From the NCBI GenBank assembly GCA_900475325.1, contig LS483371.1, forward strand, positions 2,294,001 through 2,358,000: a DNA stretch of 64,000 nucleotides, in the 5' to 3' direction. This DNA is from Paucimonas lemoignei. Lineage in GTDB: Bacteria; Pseudomonadota; Gammaproteobacteria; Pseudomonadales; Pseudomonadaceae. The first letter of the stretch is position 1; each line of letters opens with the position of its first letter. The notes under the pieces are model-generated. The model was not told where the DNA came from. It ran no database searches and worked only from the letters and a program-made list of their open reading frames with translations. Below, piece after piece: positions 50,470-61,517 of the stretch. A program made the position numbers and the translations under genes.

Positions 50470-52392
50470 ATGCCCACCATTACTCTTCCCGACGGCAGTC
50501 AACGTTCATTCGATCATGCGGTTACCGTAGCCGAGGTCGCGCTTTCCATTGGTGCAGGTCTGGCCAAGGCAACCGTGGCTGGCAAAGTAGACGGCCAATT
50601 GGTCGATGCCAGCGATCTGATCGAAAAAGATGCAAGCCTGCAGATCATCACCCCCAAGGACCAGGAAGGGCTGGAGATCATCCGCCACTCTTGCGCTCAC
50701 CTCGTGGGTCATGCCGTCAAGCAGCTGTATCCGACTGCAAAAATGGTTATCGGGCCGGTCATCGATGACGGTTTTTACTACGATATCGCTTACGAGCGCC
50801 CGTTCACGCCAGACGATATGGCGGCGATCGAGCAGCGTATGCAGCAGTTGATCGAAAAAGATTACGACGTCATCAAAAAGGTCACCCCGCGCGCCGAGGT
50901 CATCGACGTCTTTACTGCGCGCAACGAAGACTACAAGCTGCGTCTGGTTGAAGACATGCCAGAGCAACAGACCATGGGTCTGTACTATCACGAAGAATAC
51001 GTCGACATGTGCCGTGGTCCGCACGTGCCGAATACTCGCTTCCTGAAATCGTTCAAGCTGACCAAGCTGTCCGGCGCCTACTGGCGTGGCGATGCCAAAA
51101 ACGAGCAGCTGCAGCGTGTCTACGGCACTGCATGGGCTGACAAAAAGCAACTGGCTGCCTACATCCAGCGGATCGAAGAAGCTGAAAAGCGCGATCACCG
51201 CAAGATCGGCAAGCGCCTGGGCCTGTTCCATACTCAGGAAGAAGCGCCGGGCATGGTGTTCTGGCACCCGCAAGGCTGGACTCTGTATCAGGTACTTGAA
51301 CAGTACATGCGCAAAGTGCAGCAGCAGAACGGCTACCTGGAGATCAAGACGCCACAAGTGGTCGACCGATCCCTGTGGGAAAAGTCCGGTCACTGGGCCA
51401 ACTACGCCGACAACATGTTCACCACTGAGTCGGAAAGCCGCGACTACGCGATCAAGCCGATGAACTGCCCTTGCCACGTTCAGGTCTTCAACCAGGGCTT
51501 GAAGAGCTACCGTGAACTGCCGCTGCGTCTGGCCGAGTTCGGTGCCTGCCACCGTAACGAGCCGTCCGGTGCGCTGCACGGGATCATGCGCGTTCGTGGT
51601 TTTACCCAGGACGACGCGCACATCTTCTGCACTGAAGATCAGATGCAAGCCGAGTCGGCAGCCTTCATCAAGCTGACCCTGGACGTGTACGCGGATTTCG
51701 GCTTCAAGGACATCGAACTCAAGCTCTCGACTCGCCCTGAAAAGCGTGTCGGTTCCGACGAACTGTGGGATCGCGCAGAAAGTGCGCTGGCATCGGCTCT
51801 GGACAGCGCGGGTCTGCCTTACGACCTGCAACCGGGTGAAGGGGCGTTCTACGGTCCGAAAATCGAATTCTCGCTCAAAGATTGCCTCGGTCGCGTGTGG
51901 CAGTGTGGTACCTTGCAGCTCGATTTCAATCTGCCGATCCGCCTCAGCGCGGAATACGTCTCCGAAGACAACAGCCGCAAGCATCCGGTGATGTTGCACC
52001 GCGCCATTCTCGGTTCGTTCGAGCGTTTCATCGGAATTCTGATCGAGCACTACGAAGGTGCATTCCCGGCCTGGCTGGCGCCCACGCAAGCAGTGATCAT
52101 GAATATCACTGATAAACAGGCAGATTTTGCCCTTGAAGTGGAAAAAAACCTCCTCGAAAGCGGGTTTCGTGCCAAGTCCGACTTGAGAAATGAAAAGATC
52201 GGCTTTAAAATCCGTGAGCATACTTTGCTCAAGGTTCCTTATCTCCTCGTGATCGGAGATCGGGAAGTTGAAATGCAAACTGTCGCTGTGCGTACACGTG
52301 AAGGCGCAGACCTTGGCTCCATGCCGGTCGCGCAATTCGCTGAATTCCTCGCACAAGCGGTTTCCCGGCGTGGTCGCCAAGATTCGGAGTAA
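50470..52392 (+). CDS. thrS: Threonyl-tRNA synthetase
   Basis: A 640-residue class II synthetase. The start at 50470 ([15 protein letters not shown]) has GGAGAGGAGG upstream. N-terminal TGS domain (1-62), editing domain with [11 protein letters not shown] near 75 (zinc-like His/Cys), then the catalytic core with [10 protein letters not shown] near 335, [20 protein letters not shown] near 365, and the anticodon-binding domain from about 535. It opens the translation operon thrS-infC-rpmI-rplT-pheST-ihfA-merR. The stop shares one base with the infC start. Confidence 0.97.
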   Translation: MPTITLPDGSQRSFDHAVTVAEVALSIGAGLAKATVAGKVDGQLVDASDLIEKDASLQIITPKDQEGLEIIRHSCAHLVGHAVKQLYPTAKMVIGPVIDDGFYYDIAYERPFTPDDMAAIEQRMQQLIEKDYDVIKKVTPRAEVIDVFTARNEDYKLRLVEDMPEQQTMGLYYHEEYVDMCRGPHVPNTRFLKSFKLTKLSGAYWRGDAKNEQLQRVYGTAWADKKQLAAYIQRIEEAEKRDHRKIGKRLGLFHTQEEAPGMVFWHPQGWTLYQVLEQYMRKVQQQNGYLEIKTPQVVDRSLWEKSGHWANYADNMFTTESESRDYAIKPMNCPCHVQVFNQGLKSYRELPLRLAEFGACHRNEPSGALHGIMRVRGFTQDDAHIFCTEDQMQAESAAFIKLTLDVYADFGFKDIELKLSTRPEKRVGSDELWDRAESALASALDSAGLPYDLQPGEGAFYGPKIEFSLKDCLGRVWQCGTLQLDFNLPIRLSAEYVSEDNSRKHPVMLHRAILGSFERFIGILIEHYEGAFPAWLAPTQAVIMNITDKQADFALEVEKNLLESGFRAKSDLRNEKIGFKIREHTLLKVPYLLVIGDREVEMQTVAVRTREGADLGSMPVAQFAEFLAQAVSRRGRQDSE

Positions 52393-52943
52393 TTACTATT
52401 AAGCGTGAAATGAGACAAGATAAACGAGCTGCACCGAAAGCCCCGATCAACGAGAATATCTCGGCACGCGAGGTTCGGTTAATTGGAGCTGAGGGTGAGC
52501 AGCTTGGGATTGTGTCAATTGAAGACGCGCTTCTTAAGGCTGAAGAGGCCAAACTGGATCTGGTAGAGATTTCTGCCGATGCAGTACCCCCTGTGTGCAA
52601 GCTGATGGACTACGGCAAATCGATCTTCGAGAAGAAGAAACAGGTTGCTGCTGCCAAGAAAAATCAGAAGCAGATCCAGGTTAAAGAAATCAAGTTTCGT
52701 CCAGGGACGGAGGAAGGGGATTACCAGGTAAAACTACGCAACCTGGTACGTTTCCTGAGTGACGGGGACAGGGCCAAGGTATCGTTGAGATTCCGCGGTC
52801 GTGAGATGGCCCACCAGGAGCTGGGCATGGAACTGTTGAAGCGGGTTGAAGGTGACCTGCTCGAATACGGTTCCGTTGAGCAGCATCCTAAGATGGAAGG
52901 ACGCCAGCTGATTATGGTCATCGCCCCGAAAAAGAAGAAGTGA
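52392..52943 (+). CDS. infC: Translation initiation factor IF-3, AUU start
   Basis: A 183-residue factor that binds the 30S subunit and proofreads start-codon choice. The start is taken as ATT at 52392, read ATT ACT ATT AAG CGT GAA ATG, because infC genes use AUU for autocontrol and Pseudomonas IF-3 carries [11 protein letters not shown] at this position. The first ATG (52410) would lose six conserved residues. Motifs: [68 protein letters not shown]. It overlaps the thrS stop by one base. Confidence 0.93.
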   Translation: MTIKREMRQDKRAAPKAPINENISAREVRLIGAEGEQLGIVSIEDALLKAEEAKLDLVEISADAVPPVCKLMDYGKSIFEKKKQVAAAKKNQKQIQVKEIKFRPGTEEGDYQVKLRNLVRFLSDGDRAKVSLRFRGREMAHQELGMELLKRVEGDLLEYGSVEQHPKMEGRQLIMVIAPKKKK

Positions 52944-53003
52944 CCACCAGGGCACGGCAGGCCTTGCGGTTATGTTTATCAATTGAATGCGGAGTATCCG
53001 AAC

Positions 53004-53198
53004 ATGCCAAAGATGAAGACTAAAAGTGGTGCAGCTAAGCGGTTTTTGAAAACCGCTAACGGCATCAAGCACAAACACGCTTTCAAAAGCCACATTCTGA
53101 CCAAAATGTCGACTAAGCGTAAGCGTCAACTGCGCGGTAGCAGCTTGCTGCATCCGTCTGACGTTGCAAAAGTCAAGCGCATGCTGCGCCTTTGCTGA
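53004..53198 (+). CDS. rpmI: 50S ribosomal protein L35
   Basis: A 64-residue basic protein starting [15 protein letters not shown]; an upstream ATG at 52983 was rejected. Full family length, with [20 protein letters not shown] and the C-terminal [12 protein letters not shown]. The last residue is Cys. It lies 60 bases after infC and 30 bases before rplT. Confidence 0.97.
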   Translation: MPKMKTKSGAAKRFLKTANGIKHKHAFKSHILTKMSTKRKRQLRGSSLLHPSDVAKVKRMLRLC

Positions 53199-53228
53199 TT
53201 TTTTGATCAAGAATAGAGGAAGTAACTC

Positions 53229-53585
53229 ATGGCTCGTGTAAAGCGTGGCGTCATTGCCCGTAAGCGTCACAAAAAAATTCTGAAACTTGCTAAAGGCTAC
53301 TACGGCGCGCGTTCACGCGTATTCCGTGTTGCCAAGCAAGCGGTAATCAAGGCTGGCCAATACGCCTACCGTGACCGTCGTCAGAAAAAACGTCAGTTCC
53401 GCGCTCTGTGGATCGCTCGTATCAACGCTGGTGCTCGTATCAACGGTCTGTCCTACAGCCGTTTCATCGCCGGCCTGAAAAAAGCGTCCATCGAGATCGA
53501 CCGTAAGGTTCTGGCTGATCTGGCAGTGAACGAAAAAGCGGCGTTTGCTGCGATTGTCGAGAAAGCTAAAGCCACCTTGGCCTAA
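53229..53585 (+). CDS. rplT: 50S ribosomal protein L20
   Basis: A 118-residue protein of the usual length: [76 protein letters not shown]20 represses the infC-rpmI-rplT message in E. coli. A strong hairpin follows before pheS. Confidence 0.98.
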   Translation: MARVKRGVIARKRHKKILKLAKGYYGARSRVFRVAKQAVIKAGQYAYRDRRQKKRQFRALWIARINAGARINGLSYSRFIAGLKKASIEIDRKVLADLAVNEKAAFAAIVEKAKATLA

Positions 53586-53637
53586 GTCCCCGGCAATCAC
53601 CGTGCCTCAGATTATGGGGCTCGGTGTTAAACGTCAT

Positions 53638-54708
<1,071 letters not shown>

Positions 54709-54788
54709 GGCGCTTGGTGGCAGCCTGCCTGAGGGCCGCTGTCGACGAGCACCGGAGTCGCCCGTAACGAACATTTTTGGAGAGCAGG

Positions 54789-57167
54789 ATGAAATTCAGT
54801 GAACAATGGTTGCGCGGCTGGGTAAGCCCGCAAGTATCGCGTGACGAGCTGGTTGCTCGTCTGTCGATGGCCGGCCTTGAGGTCGATAGCGTCACTTTGG
54901 CCGCTGGTGCATTCAGCGGTGTGGTCGTCGGCGAGGTGCTGAGCACCGAGCAACACCCCGATGCCGACAAGCTGCGCGTATGCCAGGTCAGCAACGGTTC
55001 CGAGACGTTTCAGGTCGTTTGCGGTGCACCGAACGTGCGTCCGGGCCTGAAGATACCGTTCGCCATGATCGGTGCCGAACTGCCGGGCGACTTCAAAATC
55101 AAGAAGGCCAAGCTGCGCGGCGTTGAGTCCAACGGCATGTTGTGCTCCCAGTCCGAGCTGCAAGTAGGCGAGGGCAACGATGGTTTGATGGAGCTGCCAG
55201 CCGATGCGCCGGTGGGTCAGGATTTCCGTGCCTATCTTGAGCTGGATGACGCGAGCATTGAAGTCGACCTGACGCCTAACCGTGGCGACTGCCTGTCTTT
55301 GGCTGGCCTTGCCCGGGAAGTCGGTGCGCTCTATGCCTGTGATGTCACGGTCCCGGCGGTTGCCGCTGTGCCGGTTAGCCACGACGACGTGCGCCCGGTC
55401 GAAGTGCTGGCGCCGAATGCTTGCCCGCGTTATCTGGGGCGCGTCATTCGCAATGTCGACCTGTCGCGTCCTACGCCACTGTGGATGGTCGAACGCCTGC
55501 GTCGCTCAGACATCCGCAGCATCGATGCCGTGGTCGACATCACCAACTACGTGATGATCGAACTGGGCCAGCCGCTGCACGCTTTCGATCTGAAAGAGAT
55601 CAACGGCGGTATTCGCGTACGCATGGCAGAAGAGGGCGAAAAGCTCGTGCTGCTTGATGGCCAGGAAGTCAGCCTGCGTGCCGACACACTGGTCATCGCT
55701 GACCACCAACGCGCCTTGGCCATCGCCGGTGTGATGGGCGGCGAGCACAGCGGTGTTTCCAGCGAAACCCGTGACGTGTTCCTTGAAAGCGCCTTCTTCG
55801 ACCAGATCGCCGTGGCCGGCAAGGCCCGTTCGTACGGCCTGCACACCGACGCTTCGCATCGTTACGAGCGCGGTGTTGACTGGCAGTTGGCTCGCAAGGC
55901 CATGGAGCGTGCAACCGGTCTGCTGCTGGAAATCACCGGTGGCGAAGCTGGCCCAGTGGTTGAAGCGGTCAGCGAAAAAGACCTGCCTTCGATTGCTCCG
56001 GTCACGCTGCGTGCCGATCGTATCGAGCAGATGCTGGGCCTGAAAATGGACCCCGTTGAAGTTGAGCGTTTGTTGACTGGTCTGGGCCTGGTGGTTTCCT
56101 CCGAAGCAGCAGGGCAGTGGCGCGTAAAAGTGCCGAGCCATCGCTTCGATATCAGCCTTGAAGTCGACTTGATTGAAGAACTCGCGCGCCTGTACGGCTA
56201 CAACCGTCTGCCGGTTCGTTACCCGCAAGCGCGCCTGGCACCGCAAGCCAAGGCCGAAGCCCGTAGCGATTTACCTGAGTTGCGTCGTTTGCTGGTAGCC
56301 CGCGGTTATCAAGAAGCGATCACCTACAGCTTCATCGACCCACGACAATTCGAGCTGTTCAGCCCCGGCGCCCAGCCGCTGCTGTTGGCAAACCCGATCT
56401 CCAATGACATGGCCGCCATGCGTGCCTCATTGTGGCCCGGCCTGGTCAAGTCGCTGCAGCACAACCTCAATCGCCAGCAGGATCGCGTACGCCTGTTCGA
56501 GAGCGGTTTGCGTTTCGTCGGTCAACTCGATGGTCTCAAGCAAGAGCCCATGCTCGCCGGTGTGGTGTGCGGCAGCCGACTGCCCGAAGGCTGGGCACAA
56601 GGGCGTGATGTGGTCGACTTCTTCGACGTCAAGGCTGACGTAGAAGCGGTACTGGGCTTTGCAGGTGCGTTGGACGCGTTCACATTCGTGCCGGGCAAAC
56701 ATCCAGCGTTGCACCCAGGGCAGACCGCTCGCATCGAGCGCGAAGGGCGTGAGGTCGGCTATGTCGGCGCTATCCATCCTGAGCTGTCGAAAACCTTGGG
56801 CCTGGATCGTCCGGTCTTCGTCTTTGAGCTGGTTCTGGCCGAAGTTGCACTGGGTAAAATGCCTAAATTCCAGGAGTTGTCGCGCTTTCCTGAAGTACGA
56901 CGTGACCTGGCGTTGATCGCTGATGAGGGCGTTGCCGGCACTGCCGTTCTTGACGTAATTCGAGAAAATGCAGGCGAATGGCTCACAGACCTCAGGCTAT
57001 TTGACGTCTATCAAGGTAAAGGCATTGATCCGCATAGAAAAAGCCTTGCAGTCGGCTTGACCTGGCAGCATCCATCGCGCACTCTTAACGACGATGAGGT
57101 CAATGCGGCGACGCATAAAATCCTCACCTCACTCGAGGAAAGGTTAAACGCCACGTTAAGGAAGTAG
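54789..57167 (+). CDS. pheT: Phenylalanyl-tRNA synthetase beta subunit
   Basis: A 792-residue subunit starting MKFSEQWLRGWVSP (ATG 54789, with GGAGAGCAG upstream). tRNA-binding OB domain near 40-150 (QHPDADKLRVCQVSNG, CGAPNVRPGLKIPFAMIG), B3/B4 editing domain (QPLHAFDLKEI, GVMGGEHSGVSSETRDVFLE), B5 domain, and the C-terminal ferredoxin-like anticodon domain (SRFPEVRRDLALIADEGV, LTWQHPSRTLNDDEVN). It lies three bases before ihfA. Confidence 0.98.
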   Translation: MKFSEQWLRGWVSPQVSRDELVARLSMAGLEVDSVTLAAGAFSGVVVGEVLSTEQHPDADKLRVCQVSNGSETFQVVCGAPNVRPGLKIPFAMIGAELPGDFKIKKAKLRGVESNGMLCSQSELQVGEGNDGLMELPADAPVGQDFRAYLELDDASIEVDLTPNRGDCLSLAGLAREVGALYACDVTVPAVAAVPVSHDDVRPVEVLAPNACPRYLGRVIRNVDLSRPTPLWMVERLRRSDIRSIDAVVDITNYVMIELGQPLHAFDLKEINGGIRVRMAEEGEKLVLLDGQEVSLRADTLVIADHQRALAIAGVMGGEHSGVSSETRDVFLESAFFDQIAVAGKARSYGLHTDASHRYERGVDWQLARKAMERATGLLLEITGGEAGPVVEAVSEKDLPSIAPVTLRADRIEQMLGLKMDPVEVERLLTGLGLVVSSEAAGQWRVKVPSHRFDISLEVDLIEELARLYGYNRLPVRYPQARLAPQAKAEARSDLPELRRLLVARGYQEAITYSFIDPRQFELFSPGAQPLLLANPISNDMAAMRASLWPGLVKSLQHNLNRQQDRVRLFESGLRFVGQLDGLKQEPMLAGVVCGSRLPEGWAQGRDVVDFFDVKADVEAVLGFAGALDAFTFVPGKHPALHPGQTARIEREGREVGYVGAIHPELSKTLGLDRPVFVFELVLAEVALGKMPKFQELSRFPEVRRDLALIADEGVAGTAVLDVIRENAGEWLTDLRLFDVYQGKGIDPHRKSLAVGLTWQHPSRTLNDDEVNAATHKILTSLEERLNATLRK

Positions 57168-57170
57168 CGT

Positions 57171-57473
57171 ATGGGGGCTCTGACGAAAGCTGAGATGGCC
57201 GAACGTCTGTACGAAGAGCTGGGCCTGAATAAACGAGAAGCCAAGGAATTGGTGGAGTTGTTCTTCGAGGAAATCAGGCACGCTCTGGAAGATAACGAGC
57301 AGGTCAAATTGTCCGGATTCGGCAATTTTGACCTGCGAGATAAACGCCAGCGTCCAGGCAGAAACCCGAAGACCGGGGAAGAAATTCCTATCACGGCTCG
57401 CCGAGTCGTCACGTTCCGTCCAGGGCAGAAGTTGAAAGCCCGAGTTGAGGCATATGCTGGAACCAAGTCATAA
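57171..57473 (+). CDS. ihfA: Integration host factor alpha subunit
   Basis: A 100-residue DNA-bending protein that pairs with Ihf[21 protein letters not shown] at the start, [20 protein letters not shown] on the DNA-binding arm (with the intercalating Pro), and [20 protein letters not shown] at the end. It overlaps the MerR gene by 20 bases, an arrangement conserved after pheT in gammaproteobacteria. Confidence 0.98.
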   Translation: MGALTKAEMAERLYEELGLNKREAKELVELFFEEIRHALEDNEQVKLSGFGNFDLRDKRQRPGRNPKTGEEIPITARRVVTFRPGQKLKARVEAYAGTKS

Positions 57474-57810
57474 CGATGAGCTCCCGCCGATTCCTGGCAA
57501 ACGCTACTTCACCATTGGTGAAGTGAGTGAGCTTTGCGCGGTAAAACCGCACGTTCTGCGCTATTGGGAGCAGGAGTTTCCTCAGCTCAACCCCGTTAAA
57601 CGCCGCGGCAATCGTCGTTATTATCAGCGCGAAGACGTGCTGATGATCCGGCAGATCCGCGGTTTGCTTTATGAGCAAGGTTTCACCATTGGCGGCGCAC
57701 GTTTGCGCATGACCGCTGGAGAACCCAAGGATGATGCTCAGGAGTACAAGCAACTGATCCGGGAAATGATCGTTGAGCTTGAAGACGTTCTGGTAGTCCT
57801 GGCCAAGTAG
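57454..57810 (+). CDS. MerR-family regulator downstream of ihfA
   Basis: A 118-residue protein starting [19 protein letters not shown] (ATG 57454, with GAGG before). The MerR helix-turn-helix is near 18-60 ([40 protein letters not shown]). It has only a short helical tail and no metal-binding Cys loop. It is the last protein gene before tRNA-Pro. The target is unknown. Confidence 0.93.
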   Translation: MLEPSHNDELPPIPGKRYFTIGEVSELCAVKPHVLRYWEQEFPQLNPVKRRGNRRYYQREDVLMIRQIRGLLYEQGFTIGGARLRMTAGEPKDDAQEYKQLIREMIVELEDVLVVLAK

Positions 57811-57895
57811 ATTCGGCCAGATACTTCCATAATTCAAAAGCTTAGGTTATATTCCTCGAAGTTTTCGCACACAGCGAAGCTGATACACGCCTAGT

Positions 57896-57972
57896 CGGGG
57901 CGTAGCGCAGCCCGGTAGCGCACTTGCATGGGGTGCAAGGGGTCGAGTGTTCGAATCACTCCGTCCCGACCA
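57896..57972 (+). tRNA. tRNA-Pro (anticodon GGG)
   Basis: A 77-base tRNA ending in encoded CCA. Acceptor CGGGGCG pairs with CGTCCCG (one G-U), the D arm is AGCGCAGCCCGGTAGCGC, and the anticodon stem CTTGC/GCAAG encloses loop ATGGGGT, giving anticodon GGG at 57930-57932 for proline. The T arm is GAGTGTTCGAATCACTC. A terminator follows. Its 3' end is a possible integration site. Confidence 0.97.
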
Positions 57973-57986
57973 TTTAATTCAGTGAC

Positions 57987-58157
57987 TTAGCCACCTTCGG
58001 GTGGCTTTTTCATTTCTGCCTCAGTGACCTTTCGAGTGACCTTGTGTAAGTTCGCGCCGGATTTGGCACCACTTTGCACGCTGTTTGGCACTACTGTCCG
58101 TCGCGCTGGTTTCCATTTTTCGCATGGTGTTTGGCACCATCTGTGGCGCACTCCAGG
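57987..58157 (-). pseudogene. Possible C-terminal remnant of a tyrosine integrase
   Basis: A 56-codon minus-strand frame with no good start. It contains RTVVPNSVQSGAKSGANLHK and ends KPPEGG inside the tRNA terminator. I recall tRNA-targeting Pseudomonas integrases ending in similar tails whose stop falls in the att region, so this may be what remains of an excised or decayed element. On the plus strand the motif TTTGGCACCA and variants recurs three times (58055-58140). The rest of the region to 58209 shows no gene. The evidence is weak. Confidence 0.3.
57989..58010 (+). terminator. Terminator of tRNA-Pro
   Basis: AGCCACC-TTCG-GGTGGCT followed by TTTT, starting 17 bases after the tRNA CCA end. 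Confidence 0.9.
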
Positions 58158-58209
58158 CTAACGCCAACTGTTGGCTGGCAGATACCCTGCGGTGCCTGCC
58201 AGCGTAAAG

Positions 58210-58451
58210 CTACCCTCCGGTTTTATTGACGATCACATTCAGTGCGTGTCGAACTGTCACGATACTTTTGGTCTCGTCATCGTCCATTGAAAGTTGAATT
58301 TATCCTCTATCGCCAAGATCATCTCGACAAACTCTCTATCGTCGAGGCCTAGATCCTTGAATGTCATCGCCTCGGTGACCGCTTTGGGGTCCGTCATAAA
58401 TTCGTCGCTGAGGATTTGTTTTAGTGCAGAAGTTGCAGTATTCCGATCCAT
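58210..58451 (-). pseudogene. Frameshifted acyl-carrier-protein-like gene without the Ser
   Basis: The open frame from ATG 58451 gives 64 residues. It starts like an acyl carrier protein (ATSALKQILSDEF, FKDLGLDDREFVEMILAIED) and ends abruptly in WTMTRPKVS. From about 58286 another frame continues the ACP pattern (MDDDETKSIVTVRHALNVIV, then NKTGG and stop at 58210). With one base restored the protein would be 80 residues, the normal ACP length. The DSL motif reads DDR, so the Ser that takes phosphopantetheine is Asp. It is a decayed or sequence-error copy of an ACP-like protein that could not carry acyl groups in the usual way. Confidence 0.7.
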
Positions 58452-58713
58452 GGCACCTCTTGTTTCGTCGGAGTGATGTCTTCAGATGCTCTCTCCAAAA
58501 TGCTTCCTCGACTACTGTCAGAAATGACAGGTTTTGCCTGAAAAACGGCGCTATTCGACAGTCGGTATGCCGTCAATGTGCAGCAATCAACCTCCGCCCA
58601 ATCCACCCGCGACCCGCGCAATGTTGGCCCCATCCAGTCCGAGACAAAGCCCCTGCCGACCTTGTCACCCTCTGCTCCTGGTTGAAGATCTGGTTCACGC
58701 CGTTACTACCCTC
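58452..58713. other. Gap, no supported gene
   Basis: This 262-base stretch lies between the ACP-like pseudogene and the channel gene. It has only shadow frames of mixed composition. It holds the likely promoter of the leftward ACP-like gene. Confidence 0.4.
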
Positions 58714-59163
58714 TCAGGTCCTCCTGCGCACGGCATGCTCTTTATCACTCCAGTACTTCTGCATTTCGAGAAACAGAAATGAGGCCGTCCAGGTGATCAT
58801 CACCAAGCCCGTCAGCGCCTCTAGCCCCGTGAGGTATTTGAGAGGTCCGACTGGGACGATGTCACCGAAGCCGATGGTTGTGTAGGTGGTGAACGAGAAG
58901 TACACCGAGTCCATGAAACTGCCATCAAAGTTGCCCGTCAGATGGCCTAGATCGGCGGACTGGTTCATCAGGTAGTAACCCAATGCAAAAACCCACACTT
59001 CGATGGCGTGGGCCGTCAGGGCGCCTAACACACCGATGACCACTCGAAAACGGTGCCAGATATTCATCTTCGGCATAAGCCTGTTCAGGCGCAGGAGGCA
59101 TTCGTAATGAATGACGACCACTGCGACAATGATCATCGAGTTGATAAGCGTAATCACGATCAT
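58714..59163 (-). CDS. Two-helix potassium channel family protein
   Basis: A 149-residue membrane protein. Hydrophobic helices lie near 1-20, 45-65 and 110-132. The pore loop SFTTYTTIGFGDIVPVGPL near residues 90-108 carries the K+ selectivity sequence TIGFGD. There is no cytoplasmic RCK domain. It would form a simple tetrameric K+ (or related cation) channel; gating is unknown. It is divergent from arsR across 207 bases. Confidence 0.88.
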   Translation of the reverse strand: MIVITLINSMIIVAVVVIHYECLLRLNRLMPKMNIWHRFRVVIGVLGALTAHAIEVWVFALGYYLMNQSADLGHLTGNFDGSFMDSVYFSFTTYTTIGFGDIVPVGPLKYLTGLEALTGLVMITWTASFLFLEMQKYWSDKEHAVRRRT

Positions 59164-59326
59164 GCAAAAAACCTCTCGTGGCAGGGCCGGGCGTGGTTGT
59201 GGAGGTTTTGAAGTGCCAACTTAGTGAAACCGTCAAGCCGGCGGGTTGATCTGATCAGAGTCAGATTAGGCGGCATCATTGGTCAGCTTTCCAGTCATCA
59301 CGTGCACAATACGTAGCGAGTATGTT

Positions 59327-59356
59327 TATATACGGATATTCGGTTATCCACATATA
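59327..59356. promoter_or_regulatory. Candidate ArsR operator
   Basis: TATATACGGATA (59327-59338) and TATCCACATATA (59345-59356) form an inverted repeat matching at 10 of 12 positions. It ends 14 bases before the arsR ATG, in the AT-rich 59164-59370 gap. This suits autorepression. Confidence 0.55.
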
Positions 59357-59370
59357 AGTATCTCTACCCC

Positions 59371-59721
59371 ATGAGCCTCCTGCCACCTACCTTCTTCAAA
59401 TGCCTGGGGGACGAAACCCGCGCCCGGATCATGCTCATGCTTTGCGCAGAGGGCGAGCTGTGCGTGTGCGAGTTGATCTGGGCGCTGGATGACAACCAGT
59501 CAAAGGTTTCCAGGCATCTTGCACAGCTGCGCGCCTGCGGATTGCTCGCCGATCGCAGGCAAGGTCAATGGGTGTACTACCGGCTGCACCCCGATCTTGA
59601 GCCGTGGGCTCTGGATGTTCTGACCCTGACAACTCGAGCCCACTTGGCTTGGCTGCATGACGACCAAGGGCGTCTGGCGTCGATGGAAGACCGACCCGTG
59701 CACCAAACCTCTTGCTGCTGA
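59371..59721 (+). CDS. arsR: Arsenical resistance repressor ArsR
   Basis: A 116-residue ArsR/SmtB repressor. The metal site ELCVCEL near residue 30 (Cys pair in the alpha-3 helix) senses As(III)/Sb(III). The helix-turn-helix is near 40-62 (NQSKVSRHLAQLRACGLLAD) and the wing is RRQGQWVYYRL. A C-terminal Cys pair (TSCC) is also present. First gene of arsRBC. Confidence 0.95.
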   Translation: MSLLPPTFFKCLGDETRARIMLMLCAEGELCVCELIWALDDNQSKVSRHLAQLRACGLLADRRQGQWVYYRLHPDLEPWALDVLTLTTRAHLAWLHDDQGRLASMEDRPVHQTSCC

Positions 59722-59744
59722 CCTTCTGATCTGGAAACACACCC

Positions 59745-61034
59745 ATGCTTATCGCTGCGTCGATTTTCGTTGTAACGCTCGTACTGGTTATCTGGCAACC
59801 CAGGGGATTAGGCGTCGGCTGGAGCGCCGCAGCAGGTGCCGCTCTGGCATTGCTGACCGGCGTGGTCAGCCTGGGTGACGTGCCGACGGTGTGGCACATC
59901 GTCTGGAACGCTACTGCGACCTTCATTGCAGTGATCATCATCAGTCTGCTGCTGGATGAGGCCGGATTCTTCAAATGGGCTGCGCTGCACGTTGCTCGCT
60001 GGGGGCGCGGCAATGGCAGGCGTTTGTTTGCGCTGATGATCCTGCTCGGGGCGGCCGTTTCGGCGCTGTTTGCCAACGACGGCGCTGCCCTGATCCTTAC
60101 CCCCATTGTCATCGCGATGCTGACCGCGTTGCGTTTCAGTCCTGCATCCACACTGGCGTTCGTGATGGCCGCAGGTTTCATCGCCGACACCGCGAGCCTG
60201 CCGATGGTGGTCTCCAATCTGGTCAACATCGTTTCAGCCGACTTCTTCGACGTGGGTTTTGGTGAGTATGCGTCGGTCATGTGGCCCGTGAACCTGGTGG
60301 CCGTGGCGGCGACGCTGTTCATGCTCTGGATGTTTTATCGCAAGGACATCCCCGCGCTGTACGACGCCGATCAACTGGAGGTACCCGCCACAGTCATTCG
60401 TGATCGCGCGACGTTCATGGCTGGCTGGTGGGTGCTCGGCCTGCTGCTGGTTGGCTTGTTCGCCCTGGAACCGTTAGGCATTCCCATCAGCGCCGTCGCC
60501 GCTGCATGCGCGGTGATTCTCTTGGCGATTGCCGGCAAAGGCCACATCATCTCGACCCGAAATGTCATCAAGAACGCGCCTTGGCAAATCGTTGTGTTTT
60601 CCCTGGGGATGTATCTGGTGGTCTACGGCCTGCGCAATGCAGGGTTGACCGACGCCCTCTCGGCCTTGCTGAACCTGTTCGCGGAGCAGGGCGTCTGGGC
60701 TGCGACCCTGGGCACAGGCGTCACCGCTGCGCTGTTGTCCTCGATCATGAACAACATGCCGAGTGTGCTCATCGGCGCCTTGTCCATTCAGGGCAGCGAC
60801 GCCACGGGCCTGGTGCGTGAAGCCATGATCTACGCCAACGTCATCGGCTGCGATCTCGGGCCCAAGATTACCCCCATCGGTAGCCTGGCCACGTTGCTGT
60901 GGCTCCATGTCCTGGCGCAGAAAAATATTCGTATCACCTGGGGCTACTACTTCAAAGTCGGCAGCCTCCTGACCTTTCCAATCTTGCTGCTGACGCTGGC
61001 GGCGCTGGCCCTGCGGTTGAGCGTGCGTGTCTAG
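59745..61034 (+). CDS. arsB: Arsenite efflux pump ArsB
   Basis: A 429-residue inner-membrane As(III)/H+ antiporter of about 12 helices. Family segments: [76 protein letters not shown]. Full length. It lies 23 bases after arsR and 9 bases before arsC. No arsA is present, so the pump works alone. Confidence 0.96.
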   Translation: MLIAASIFVVTLVLVIWQPRGLGVGWSAAAGAALALLTGVVSLGDVPTVWHIVWNATATFIAVIIISLLLDEAGFFKWAALHVARWGRGNGRRLFALMILLGAAVSALFANDGAALILTPIVIAMLTALRFSPASTLAFVMAAGFIADTASLPMVVSNLVNIVSADFFDVGFGEYASVMWPVNLVAVAATLFMLWMFYRKDIPALYDADQLEVPATVIRDRATFMAGWWVLGLLLVGLFALEPLGIPISAVAAACAVILLAIAGKGHIISTRNVIKNAPWQIVVFSLGMYLVVYGLRNAGLTDALSALLNLFAEQGVWAATLGTGVTAALLSSIMNNMPSVLIGALSIQGSDATGLVREAMIYANVIGCDLGPKITPIGSLATLLWLHVLAQKNIRITWGYYFKVGSLLTFPILLLTLAALALRLSVRV

Positions 61035-61043
61035 GAGGCAGCA

Positions 61044-61517
61044 ATGAAAGTGCTATTCATGTGTACCGCAAACAGCTGCCGCAGCGTTCTTTCGGAAGGG
61101 CTGTTCAATCACTTGGCCCCGGAAGGTATCACTGCGGTGAGCTCGGGGAGTTTTCCCGGTGGCCGGCTCAACCCGCGCGCCGTGAGCACGCTGCAAGGGT
61201 TGGGTGTCGACACCGCTAACCTCTATAGCAAAGGCTCGGAAGTGTTTTCCGAGGCGCCGCCCGATGTGGTGATTACCGTGTGTGACAAGGCGGGAGGTGA
61301 ACCCTGTCCGGTGTTTTTTGGGTCCGCTGTGAAAAGCCACTGGGGGCTCGCGGACCCATCGGAGGCAAAGGGGACAGACAGCGAAGTACAGGCCGCATTT
61401 GATGCGACAGTCGCCCGGATCAGGAAACGCATCGAGGCATTTCTCAGTCTGGATCATGCGCTGCTCACGGCGGCGCAGCTCAAGCGCGAGCTGGATCGTA
61501 TAGGGGACCTGGGATGA
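61044..61517 (+). CDS. arsC: Arsenate reductase ArsC (thioredoxin-coupled type)
   Basis: A 157-residue low-molecular-weight-phosphatase-fold reductase. The active-site loop is VLFMCTANSCRS (CX5R at residues 7-13). The resolving Cys are in VITVCDKAGGEPCPVFFG near 78 and 86, and the acid loop is WGLADPSEAKG. It reduces As(V) to As(III) for ArsB. No arsH follows; the 61518-61877 gap has no gene. Confidence 0.94.
   Translation: MKVLFMCTANSCRSVLSEGLFNHLAPEGITAVSSGSFPGGRLNPRAVSTLQGLGVDTANLYSKGSEVFSEAPPDVVITVCDKAGGEPCPVFFGSAVKSHWGLADPSEAKGTDSEVQAAFDATVARIRKRIEAFLSLDHALLTAAQLKRELDRIGDLG

Noticed and set aside
50506..52380. 624-codon frame antisense to thrS
   Set aside because: Shadow of a highly conserved gene with biased codons; no start signals or homology.
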